23,377 nucleotides of DNA, taken from assembly GCA_007131745.1 (NCBI GenBank), contig SLPX01000332.1:1-23377 (forward strand). Direction: 5' to 3'. This DNA comes from Myxococcales bacterium. Its GTDB lineage: Bacteria; Myxococcota; Polyangia; HGW-17; SLPX01. The translations under genes and the position numbers were made by a program. Positions 1 to 7,107 of this stretch are shown piece after piece. The notes under the pieces were generated by a model. It ran no database searches. It had not been told where the DNA came from and worked only from the letters and a program-made list of their open reading frames with translations. Each line of letters begins with the position of its first letter. Position 1 is the stretch's first letter.

Positions 1-173
1 CAAAGCGCTGCTTCGGTGGACGAAAAAGCTATTTGTGTCCTTGGCGGCCATTCTTCACTTTTGCGGTTTTACAACCATCCGGTTTTATTCGCTTCTGCTT
101 CGGGCTAAAAGATCCGCACTCCATGAAAGTAGACGCTTGGGTGATGTTTCCAAGCGAAGTCGTGGAAATTTGT
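1..173. other. Non-coding stretch at left edge
   Basis: No convincing gene is visible here. The short open frames on both strands lack a ribosome binding site and recognisable composition. The stretch lies just beyond the stop codon of the minus-strand kinase and contains one hairpin (134-156). A gene entering from further left cannot be excluded. Confidence 0.4.
134..156 (-). terminator. Possible terminator hairpin after kinase gene
   Basis: A perfect 7-bp stem (CGCTTGG / CCAAGCG) encloses a 9-nt loop, 18-40 nt past the minus-strand kinase stop. On the minus strand it is followed by TCTACTTTC, which is not a clean U-tract. It is therefore at best a weak intrinsic terminator, or just an RNA 3'-end hairpin. 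Confidence 0.3.
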
Positions 174-1748
174 TCAAGGGCCAGGTGCGTGCTCCCGGAC
201 TTTGGGCGTTTCCGAAAAATCAAGGTTAGTGGTCTTTCCGGAGATTACTTTTGTGTGAGCTTGTTTTTTTTCCCCGGATTCGGTTTCCCATTCGATCAGG
301 TATTCTCCCGAAGGGAGGTGAAGAAAACGGCCCCCTTCAGGAGAAACCGGGAATCCGTTCACAAAAGTATTTGTTTTTCGATGCGGTGGCAGGACGACAA
401 CGCCCCGTTCCGTCGGATGGTATGATTCAGATGATGCTTTTTTGCTGAACGTGGAAGGTTTGGAAGATGTCAGCCGGGAAAAAAGTCCGTACGAAAAAAA
501 CGCCGAAGCCGCGAATGCAAATACGATCAAAACAGGTCGGAGCCGACGTGTCTTTATGGAAGGGGACCCGGATTCTTTTGGTGCCGGTTCTTCTGCCGGG
601 GAGGTGGCTCCGGATTCACTCTCAAGCAAAACAGTTTCCATGTCGGATATATCGGCTTCCGGTATGGATGCCGTGGATCCTGGAGAATTGTTTTCCGTTG
701 ACAGGATAAGGGTCTTTTTTTCCCCGAAAGAGGGATGATTCGTAAATCTTGTGGGATCATTGGTGTTTTGCGCAAGCACAGGTTTTTCAATCGGGGTAGC
801 TTGATAAGGTTCTTTGTGAAATTGAAGGGGGAAGCTTTTCGAGTTTTTGTCTTTGTGTAGTTTGCGCACAAGAGAGGAAAGTGCAAAACTTTCATCCGCG
901 GTCCATCCTTCCGACAGCAAGGTTTGAAGAGCACTTGCTGCAGTGGGTCGGTCTTTCGGGTCTTTTTCAAGTGTTTGCAAAAGAAGAGAAACCAGCCCGG
1001 ATGGAAGATGGCTGAAGTTGGCCGGATCAGGCTTTTCCGCCCGGGCAATTTGCTGAACCAGTTTGCGACCTTTCTTGTCGGAATAGAGGCGTTTTCCGGT
1101 CAATAATTCGTAGAAAACGACACCTACTGAAAAAACGTCGGATTTTTGAGTCAGCTTGTGTCCCGCAACTTGTTCGGGAGACATGTATCCAAGTTTTCCC
1201 CTTACAAAACCCTGTGCTGTTATGCTCGTTGTAAATGCGGCTTTGGCTATTCCAAAGTCGCTGATTTTGACTTCGCCGGCGAGAGATAGAAGCAGGTTGT
1301 GCGGCGAGATGTCTCGATGGATTATAGCAAGGGGTTCTCCGTGTTCATTTGTCGCAGTGTGAGCGTAGCTCAACCCTTTGAAAATCTGGGTTATGATGTG
1401 AACCGCAGTGTTTATGTGGAGAAGTTCTTTTTTTGCAGAGGATTCTTTTATGAGGGCTCTGAGATCCATTCCCTTTACCAGTTCCATGGCGAGGTAATAC
1501 TCACCCTGGATATCTCCAAAATCGAACACCTGGACTATGTTTGCATGATGAAGCTTCGCTGCTACACGTGCTTCGTTTATGAAGAGATGTACGAATTCTT
1601 CGTTACGGCAATGCTCGGGAAGGATTCGTTTCAACGCCACGTCTTTGACGAATCCGGATTGGCCCACAAACCTCGCGTGGTGGATCTCCGCCATTCCACC
1701 CCGCGAAATAAGGGACAGCAATTCATATTTGCCGAATTTGTTCGACAT
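174..1748 (-). CDS. Membrane-anchored Ser/Thr protein kinase with PEGA-like C-terminal domain
   Basis: Hanks-type (PknB-like) kinase of 524 aa expected to phosphorylate Ser/Thr of unknown targets. The kinase domain spans about residues 8-280. It shows the ATP-anchoring Lys40 (VALK), Glu59, catalytic loop HRDISPHN (Asp146, Asn151), DFG (164-166) and a GYMSPEQ activation-loop end (187-193). These suggest an active enzyme. The glycine-rich loop reads SRGGMAE, so its first Gly is Ser. The HRDxSPxN loop is typical of myxobacterial kinases. A Ser/Pro/Glu-rich linker (about 300-400) leads to one TM helix (about 403-424). A C-terminal region (about 448-515) then resembles a PEGA domain (VNGFPVSP, LPSGEYLIEW), presumably outside the inner membrane. 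It is divergent from gcvH across about 180 bp. No strong ribosome binding site precedes the ATG, but the start sits directly before the kinase fold (KYELLSLI). The kinase assignment is firm; the sensed signal is unknown. Confidence 0.93.
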   Translation of the reverse strand: MSNKFGKYELLSLISRGGMAEIHHARFVGQSGFVKDVALKRILPEHCRNEEFVHLFINEARVAAKLHHANIVQVFDFGDIQGEYYLAMELVKGMDLRALIKESSAKKELLHINTAVHIITQIFKGLSYAHTATNEHGEPLAIIHRDISPHNLLLSLAGEVKISDFGIAKAAFTTSITAQGFVRGKLGYMSPEQVAGHKLTQKSDVFSVGVVFYELLTGKRLYSDKKGRKLVQQIARAEKPDPANFSHLPSGLVSLLLQTLEKDPKDRPTAASALQTLLSEGWTADESFALSSLVRKLHKDKNSKSFPLQFHKEPYQATPIEKPVLAQNTNDPTRFTNHPSFGEKKTLILSTENNSPGSTASIPEADISDMETVLLESESGATSPAEEPAPKESGSPSIKTRRLRPVLIVFAFAASAFFSYGLFSRLTSSKPSTFSKKASSESYHPTERGVVVLPPHRKTNTFVNGFPVSPEGGRFLHLPSGEYLIEWETESGEKKQAHTKVISGKTTNLDFSETPKVREHAPGP

Positions 1749-1830
1749 CCGCAGTCACCAATCATTTCCGGCATCCGGCCGGTTTCAGCGAAAGGATACT
1801 CATTGACGGGAAAAAATCACGCTTTTTCAC

Positions 1831-1858
1831 TTGACCCGTTTTCACAACGTTTTATCCT
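1831..1858 (+). promoter_or_regulatory. Putative sigma70 promoter of gcvH-gcvPA-gcvPB
   Basis: TTGACC (1831-1836) and TATCCT (1853-1858) are separated by 16 bp and lie about 70 nt upstream of the gcvH ATG. Both hexamers are close to the sigma70 consensus. The remaining leader is too short for a glycine riboswitch, and none of its conserved elements was seen. Inferred from sequence only. Confidence 0.45.
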
Positions 1859-1929
1859 GCCCGAAAAAGGTGGTTTTGAGCTGCCCGGATAAAGACAACA
1901 CTCAAGAACAGAAAACGAGGAGAAAGAGC

Positions 1930-2319
1930 ATGAGTTCATTTCCGGAGGATCTGTATTATTCGAAAGATCACGAATGGGCGAGGCTTGACGGGGATCTTGT
2001 AACCGTCGGCATCACTCATCATGCCGTGGAGCAATTGGGAGAAATCACTTACGTTGGTCTCCCTCAGGAAGATGATGACGTGGAAAAAGACGAAGTGTTT
2101 GGATCCATTGAATCCGTCAAGGCCCAAAGCGATTTATCCAGTCCCGTTTCCGGCACGGTCGTAAAGGTCAACGAGGAGCTGGAAGACGCACCTGAGTTGG
2201 TGAATCAAGATCCGTATGAAAAGGGGTGGATGATTAAAGTGGAGGTTAGCGGGGCCGACGATCTGGATGAGTTGATGGATGCCAAAGAATACATGAAGTT
2301 TATAGCGGAAGAAGAGTGA
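1930..2319 (+). CDS. gcvH: Glycine cleavage system H protein
   Basis: A 129-aa lipoyl carrier protein that shuttles the methylamine intermediate between the P, T and L proteins of the cytoplasmic glycine cleavage complex. The lipoate attachment site is Lys64 in the ESVKA motif (about 61-65), followed by the SPVSGTV turn. The N-terminal KDHEWAR segment and the C-terminal GWMIKVE are also typical. Length matches the family (about 128 aa). The open frame extends upstream to 1831, but the ATG at 1930 is chosen because the family N-terminus begins there and a GAGGAGA-type ribosome binding site sits just before it. It is the first gene of a three-gene operon; gcvPA follows after 21 bp. Confidence 0.97.
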   Translation: MSSFPEDLYYSKDHEWARLDGDLVTVGITHHAVEQLGEITYVGLPQEDDDVEKDEVFGSIESVKAQSDLSSPVSGTVVKVNEELEDAPELVNQDPYEKGWMIKVEVSGADDLDELMDAKEYMKFIAEEE

Positions 2320-2340
2320 CCCACAGGAGTGAATGAGGTT

Positions 2341-3696
2341 ATGCGTTATTTGCCCCATACCGACGAAGACGTTAAACGAATGTTGAAAACAATCGGAGTC
2401 GATTCCATTGAAGATTTGTTTTCAAGTATTCCTGAAAAAATGAGGATGAAAAGCAGCCTGGATTTGCCGGATCCACTTGATGAGGCGGCCTTGAAGGATC
2501 TTCTGGGAGCACTTTCGGTCAAAGACAAGACGATTGGATGCAGCGCTACCTTTGTCGGCTGTGGGGCTTATCGGCACAGCGTCCCGGTAACGGTTGACAT
2601 GCTCATATCCCGGGGTGAGTTTTTTACCGCGTACACACCGTATCAGCCCGAGGTAAGCCAGGGAACGCTCCAGGGTATCTACGAATTTCAGACCATGATC
2701 GCCGAATTGATGGGCATGGATGTGGCGAATGCTTCTTTGTATGATGGAGCATCCGCTTGTGCGGAAGCCGTGCTCATGATGCACAGGGTGCAGCGAAAGA
2801 GAAAAACCGTTCTGATCAGTGAGGGAGTGCATCCTGAATACATGGAGACTTGCCGAACATTCGTAGACGGCTCTGAGGGTTTGAGCCTGGAGGAGGTACC
2901 CCTGTCGGAAAGCGGCAATCTTGACATGAAAGTCTTGCAGGAGAAGATGAACAAGGATGTAGCAGGGGTCCTGGTTCAATCTCCCAACGTGTTCGGCATT
3001 GTCGAGGATGTGCGGGAAATCGTGAAAACAGCTGAAGAGAGCCGCGCTTTGGTATGTATGTGCGTCGGGGAAATTACGTCTCTCGGAATTTTGGAAGCGC
3101 CCGGCAAAATGGGATGCCGTCTTGCCGTAAGCGAAGGCTTGGGGCTTTGTGGACCATTGAACATGGGAGGACCGGGAGTCGGGCTGATGGCTTGTTGCGA
3201 CCGTTTCAAACGCGAACTCCCCGGGCGATTGGTTGGGGAGACGGAAGATCGAGACGGACGCCGGGGTTATGTATTGACCTTGGCTACCAGGGAACAACAC
3301 ATCCGGAGGGAAAAGGCCACTTCCAACATATGTACAAACCAAGCTTTGATGGCTTTGTCTTTGGGGATACATCTCTCCCTGCTGGGAAAGATCGGTTTTT
3401 CCAGATTGTCGAAAATGAATTACAGCAATTACCGGTATCTGAGAAAAAAACTCGAAAAAACGGGATTGCCGGCTTTTCCATCAGCGCGTCATTACAATGA
3501 ATTCGCAATCAGGATTCCCGGGGGGGATGCAAGTGAATTGGCCCGGGAGATTCGATTGCAGGAGTCTATTGATCCCGGTGTGCCGATGGGTCGTTTCAGG
3601 GAGGAGTGGAAGGATATTTTGCTGGTTTGCGTCACTGAAAGAAACACCCGAAAGCAAATGGACGGTCTTGTTGAGGCGCTTAAGCGGTGTTTGTAA
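2341..3696 (+). CDS. gcvPA: Glycine dehydrogenase (decarboxylating) subunit 1
   Basis: A 451-aa N-terminal-half subunit of the two-subunit P protein, which decarboxylates glycine with PLP and passes the aminomethyl group to GcvH. Family blocks are visible: MRYLPHTDEDVKRML at the N-terminus, CGAYRHSVPVTV, YTPYQPEVSQGTLQ and NASLYDGASA. The ATG at 2341 is preferred over an in-frame GTG at 2329: homologues start at MRY, and the AGGAG at about 2324-2328 abuts the GTG. The spacing from that AGGAG to the ATG is rather long. This subunit lacks the PLP lysine, which is carried by GcvPB. It lies between gcvH and gcvPB in one operon. Confidence 0.96.
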   Translation: MRYLPHTDEDVKRMLKTIGVDSIEDLFSSIPEKMRMKSSLDLPDPLDEAALKDLLGALSVKDKTIGCSATFVGCGAYRHSVPVTVDMLISRGEFFTAYTPYQPEVSQGTLQGIYEFQTMIAELMGMDVANASLYDGASACAEAVLMMHRVQRKRKTVLISEGVHPEYMETCRTFVDGSEGLSLEEVPLSESGNLDMKVLQEKMNKDVAGVLVQSPNVFGIVEDVREIVKTAEESRALVCMCVGEITSLGILEAPGKMGCRLAVSEGLGLCGPLNMGGPGVGLMACCDRFKRELPGRLVGETEDRDGRRGYVLTLATREQHIRREKATSNICTNQALMALSLGIHLSLLGKIGFSRLSKMNYSNYRYLRKKLEKTGLPAFPSARHYNEFAIRIPGGDASELAREIRLQESIDPGVPMGRFREEWKDILLVCVTERNTRKQMDGLVEALKRCL

Positions 3697-3742
3697 GAAG
3701 AACCCCCATAAGTTTTTCAGCAGTTTCCAAGGAGAGCACAGA

Positions 3743-5242
3743 ATGAAACCCATTGATACTTGCGGTATTTTGTACCATGAGCCACCGATTTTTGAATTGG
3801 GAGCTAAGGGCCGGTCAGGGGCATCTCTGCCCGTACTGGAAGTGGAAGAAGCGGATCCCTGTGAAGAGTTTGATTCTGAACAACTCAGAAAAGAGGAGCC
3901 GGGGCTTCCAGAAGTGAGTGAACTGGAGGCGGTCAGGCACTACACCAGATTAAGCAGGTGGAACCATTCAATAGACGCGGGTTTTTATCCCCTGGGCTCC
4001 TGCACCATGAAATACAACCCCAGAATCAACGAGGCTACATGCAGACTCCCCGGGTTTTCGGATATTCATCCATATCAAGACGAGGATGAATTGCAGGGGG
4101 CGATGCAGATTCTATGGGAGCTTGAGCAATACTTGTGCGGTATAGGAGGATTTGCGCGGGTTACCTTACAGCCCGCGGCCGGCGCTCACGGTGAATTGGC
4201 CGGATTGATGATGATTCGAGCCAGACATTTGCAAAAAGGAAATCCCAGGAAATGGATTCTCGTTCCGGATTCCGCGCATGGAACAAATCCCGCTACGGTT
4301 ACGCTCAATGGATACAAGCCGAAACAGATAACAAGCGGGGAAGAAGGGATCTTGTTACCCGGGGATGTGGAGCGCGTCATGGAGGAAACAGGGGGGCAAG
4401 ATGTTGCGGCTATCATGATAACCAATCCGAATACATTGGGCCTTTTTGAGACGCACATTTCGGAAATCGCAGAAATAATGCACCGTTACGGCGCGTATGT
4501 GTACATGGACGGAGCCAATCTAAACGCTTTGATGGGGTACATGCAACCCGGAAAAAACGGCGTGGATGTGATGCACTACAACCTTCACAAGACATTCAGT
4601 ACTCCCCATGGAGGCGGGGGGCCGGGAAGCGGACCGGTAGGAGTGGTGGAGGAACTGGTTCCTTTCCTTCCCGTTCCAACGGTGGGATTCAAAAACGGAC
4701 GATATGCATGGAACTATGATCATCCTTTGTCGGTGGGCAGGGTGCGTTCGTTTTACGGTAATTTCGGCGTTCTTGTGCGAGCGTATACGTATATTCGAGA
4801 AATGGGGTCTGATGGTTTGAAAAAGGCGACACAGCTTGCGGTTTTGAACGCCAATTACATTCGAGCAAGGTTGGAGGGTAAGTTTTTTCTCGAGTATCAA
4901 CGGCCGTGTCTTCACGAGGTGGTGCTTTCAGATAAGAAGTTGAAGAAAGAGACGGGCGTGACCACCATGGACGTAGCAAAACGATTGGTGGACTATGGCA
5001 TACACCCACCAACGGTGTATTTTCCACTGATTGTACCTGGGGCTCTAATGATCGAACCTACGGAAACGGAGACTCCTGAGGAGGTGGAGAAATTCTGCGA
5101 TGTCATGGAGGCCATTTTGGAAGAGGCGGAAAAGGATCCTGAAAGACTTTTGTCCGCTCCTCATAACGTGGGAATAAAACGATTGGATGAGGTGGGTGCT
5201 GCGCGCAAACCCAGGTTGAGATGGTATCCTTCGAGCCGGTAA
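3743..5242 (+). CDS. gcvPB: Glycine dehydrogenase (decarboxylating) subunit 2
   Basis: A 499-aa catalytic C-terminal-half subunit of the P protein, a fold-type I PLP enzyme forming a heterotetramer with GcvPA. Diagnostic segments are YPLGSCTMKYNPR (about 82-94), PAAGAHGE (about 145-151), DSAHGTNPA (about 176-184), MDGANLNA (about 255-262) and NLHKTFSTPHGGGGPG. The expected Schiff-base lysine is Lys283 in HKTFSTPHG. The open frame extends upstream through the end of gcvPA, but ATG 3743 has an AAGGAGA ribosome binding site 7-8 bp upstream and matches the family N-terminus. The spacer to gcvPA is 46 bp. The gene ends 19 bp from the convergent deacetylase gene. No gcvT or lpd follows. Confidence 0.96.
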   Translation: MKPIDTCGILYHEPPIFELGAKGRSGASLPVLEVEEADPCEEFDSEQLRKEEPGLPEVSELEAVRHYTRLSRWNHSIDAGFYPLGSCTMKYNPRINEATCRLPGFSDIHPYQDEDELQGAMQILWELEQYLCGIGGFARVTLQPAAGAHGELAGLMMIRARHLQKGNPRKWILVPDSAHGTNPATVTLNGYKPKQITSGEEGILLPGDVERVMEETGGQDVAAIMITNPNTLGLFETHISEIAEIMHRYGAYVYMDGANLNALMGYMQPGKNGVDVMHYNLHKTFSTPHGGGGPGSGPVGVVEELVPFLPVPTVGFKNGRYAWNYDHPLSVGRVRSFYGNFGVLVRAYTYIREMGSDGLKKATQLAVLNANYIRARLEGKFFLEYQRPCLHEVVLSDKKLKKETGVTTMDVAKRLVDYGIHPPTVYFPLIVPGALMIEPTETETPEEVEKFCDVMEAILEEAEKDPERLLSAPHNVGIKRLDEVGAARKPRLRWYPSSR

Positions 5243-5261
5243 GCCAGAGCCGTTTGGCGGA

Positions 5262-6332
5262 TTACAGGGCCCATGTTTTTGAGAGAATCCGTGACAAATC
5301 ATCCACAACAGGCGATATGAGAGATTTTCGCTTGGAAAGAGTTTTTTCCCCGAAAAATTCCGGGATTAGCCCATCCGGATCATGCATTTGTAAATTATCT
5401 CCTGTCAGCAGATCCAAAATCAATGCAGCGCTCACACTTCCAATAGAACGCAGATCATAACCACCTTCCAAAACCAAGGCCATGCGATTGTTGCACAGGG
5501 TTGCGGCTTTTTTCATGATCAGTCGATTCAAACGCCGAAAATCCGAGGTTTCAAGCCTGAGAGAACCGATGGGATCTGACACGTGAGCGTCAAAACCACA
5601 GGATACCAAGATTAGTGATGGTTTGAATTGATCCAAGACGGGGAGGATAATACGGAGGAAAGCTTCCTCGAACTCTTCAGTTCCAGAACGGGGTGGCATG
5701 GGAATGTTTATGTTGTATCCCTCTCCTTTTCCTTTGCCGGTTTCCGAAAAATGACCTGTTCCCGGGTAGAATGGATACATATGGGTGGATATATACAAAA
5801 CATCAGGGGTTTCGTAGAAAGCATCCTGGGTTCCGTTTCCATGATGAAGATCCCAGTCAACAATAGCCACTCGTTCAGCACCGGCCTCTAAAGCCGACTC
5901 CGCTGCAATGGCAATATTGTTAAGAATGCAAAAACCCATGGCTCGATCGGGAGTGGCATGATGTCCGGGAGGCCTCACAAACGCACCGCCGTTGTCCAGG
6001 GATCCTTCAAGGATCATCTTGACGAGGTCGGTTGTGCCTCCCGCAGCGGACAGAGAGGCTTTCCATGAACCGGGTGAAAAAAAAGTGTCCGGATCAAGAT
6101 GTCCCCTGTTGCCGGGAAGAAGGGTTTTGAGTTTTTCCAGATACTTGTGGGTATGGACCTTCAGAATTTCTTCATCTGTGGCTTCCCGTGCTTTTACCTG
6201 GTGACATTTTTCAAACAGCCCGAGAGTTTCCAATTCCTTGTATATGACGGAAAGTCTTGAAGGTTGTTCAGGGTGATAACCGGCAGCGCAATGATTCATA
6301 AACAAGGTGTCCGCTAGAATCCCTGTTTTCAT
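5262..6332 (-). CDS. HDAC/AcuC-family deacetylase
   Basis: A 356-aa zinc-dependent deacetylase of the arginase/deacetylase fold. The family includes class II HDACs, AcuC, and acetylpolyamine amidohydrolases. Visible active-site motifs are RPPGHHA (catalytic His124/His125), GFCILNN, VDWDLHHGNGTQ (zinc ligands Asp161 and His163), CGFDAH (third ligand Asp248) and LEGGYD (transition-state Tyr292). All catalytic residues are present and the length is normal for bacterial members. It is predicted cytoplasmic, with no signal peptide. Substrate cannot be inferred: protein acetyl-lysine and acetylated small amines are both possible. It is convergent with gcvPB and divergent from the epimerase-like gene; no acuA/acuB partner is adjacent. 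Confidence 0.92.
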   Translation of the reverse strand: MKTGILADTLFMNHCAAGYHPEQPSRLSVIYKELETLGLFEKCHQVKAREATDEEILKVHTHKYLEKLKTLLPGNRGHLDPDTFFSPGSWKASLSAAGGTTDLVKMILEGSLDNGGAFVRPPGHHATPDRAMGFCILNNIAIAAESALEAGAERVAIVDWDLHHGNGTQDAFYETPDVLYISTHMYPFYPGTGHFSETGKGKGEGYNINIPMPPRSGTEEFEEAFLRIILPVLDQFKPSLILVSCGFDAHVSDPIGSLRLETSDFRRLNRLIMKKAATLCNNRMALVLEGGYDLRSIGSVSAALILDLLTGDNLQMHDPDGLIPEFFGEKTLSKRKSLISPVVDDLSRILSKTWAL

Positions 6333-6413
6333 GTAAAAACCTCACATTCTTGCCTTTTTGTTTTCCGCCGTTTACCCTAAACCGGATGGAGTTCCGGAAT
6401 TGAGCCGGCAAAA

Positions 6414-6439
6414 TGTTGATGCGCAAACCCGCTTCAACA
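6414..6439. repeat. Imperfect inverted repeat in divergent intergenic region
   Basis: TGTTGATGCG and CGCTTCAACA form 10-bp arms with one T-T mismatch around a 6-nt loop. The repeat sits between the divergent deacetylase and epimerase-like genes, ending 36 bp before the chosen epimerase start. It could be an operator or an RNA hairpin. If the epimerase frame starts at the upstream TTG (6358), it would lie inside that gene. Confidence 0.4.
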
Positions 6440-6474
6440 AGACGAAGTTTGTAGAAGATATTTACAGCGTCGGA

Positions 6475-7038
6475 ATGAAAAGACATCAAAAAAAAACCTT
6501 GATAAGCGGAGTCAAGCTTATTGAATTGGAATCGCATCAGGATGACAGGGGTTCTTTGACAGAATTGTTTCGAAGTGACTGGTTCGATAACCCGGAAACA
6601 ATCCCACTTCAGGCCAATATGTCAATTTCAAGAAAGGGTGTTTTGCGAGGTCTGCACTTTCATCGAAAGCAAACGGATTTCTGGATTTGTGTTCAGGGTG
6701 TATTGCAAGTGGTTCTGGTGGATGTGAGAATCGGTTCACCTTCATGGAAAGAAGTGGTTTCAATGAAACTTTCCGCTGAAGTACCCGCACTGTTAACCAT
6801 TCCCAAAGGGGTCGCACATGGTTATTATGCGCTGCAGGATGTAATACTGGTCTATTTGGTCGATGCTTTGTATGATGGAACGGATGAGCATGGCTTGTTG
6901 TGGTGTGATCATGTCCTTGATTTGCCTTGGGCATTGCAAGGAAAGCCGGTAATTTCAGAGCGTGACCGCTCGAATTCGGAGTTCGAGCTGCTTTTTAAAA
7001 ATAAGGGTTTTCTCCAATACGAAAATAGTAATCAATGA
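6475..7038 (+). CDS. RmlC-like (dTDP-4-dehydrorhamnose 3,5-epimerase family) protein
   Basis: A 187-aa double-stranded beta-helix (cupin-type) protein of the RmlC family, which epimerises dTDP-4-keto sugars for rhamnose or related deoxysugars. Family signatures are SGVKLIELES-DDRGSLTELF, KGVLRGLHF with the expected catalytic base His61, VVLVDVRIGSPSW, IPKGVAHGYYAL, and a degenerate tail TDEHGLLWCDHVLDLPW. The canonical TTDYY segment is replaced by VDALYDG, so Tyr133 is only a possible equivalent of the catalytic Tyr. The open frame begins at TTG 6358. ATG 6475 is preferred because it gives family-typical length, although its ribosome binding site is weak. No rmlA, rmlB or rmlD is adjacent, so the exact sugar substrate is uncertain. 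Confidence 0.82.
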   Translation: MKRHQKKTLISGVKLIELESHQDDRGSLTELFRSDWFDNPETIPLQANMSISRKGVLRGLHFHRKQTDFWICVQGVLQVVLVDVRIGSPSWKEVVSMKLSAEVPALLTIPKGVAHGYYALQDVILVYLVDALYDGTDEHGLLWCDHVLDLPWALQGKPVISERDRSNSEFELLFKNKGFLQYENSNQ

Positions 7039-7107
7039 GACTTTCCTGATTTAGGGCGAAGTGCTAATATTTGACGATGCGAGTATCAACTATCGACACA
7101 GTTTCTT

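Noticed and set aside
1831..1929. N-terminal extension of GcvH to 162 aa
   Set aside because: No family member has this extension; the ATG at 1930 has a good ribosome binding site and the extension overlaps the putative promoter.
1859..1929. Glycine riboswitch upstream of gcvH
   Set aside because: The leader is about 70 nt and lacks the conserved aptamer elements.
2422..3372. 316-aa antisense open frame over gcvPA
   Set aside because: Lies wholly inside gcvPA, whose protein sequence is strongly conserved; the antisense product has no recognisable motif and unnatural composition.
3497..3742. N-terminal extension of GcvPB to 581 aa
   Set aside because: Overlaps the end of gcvPA in another frame; ATG 3743 has a good ribosome binding site and the family N-terminus.
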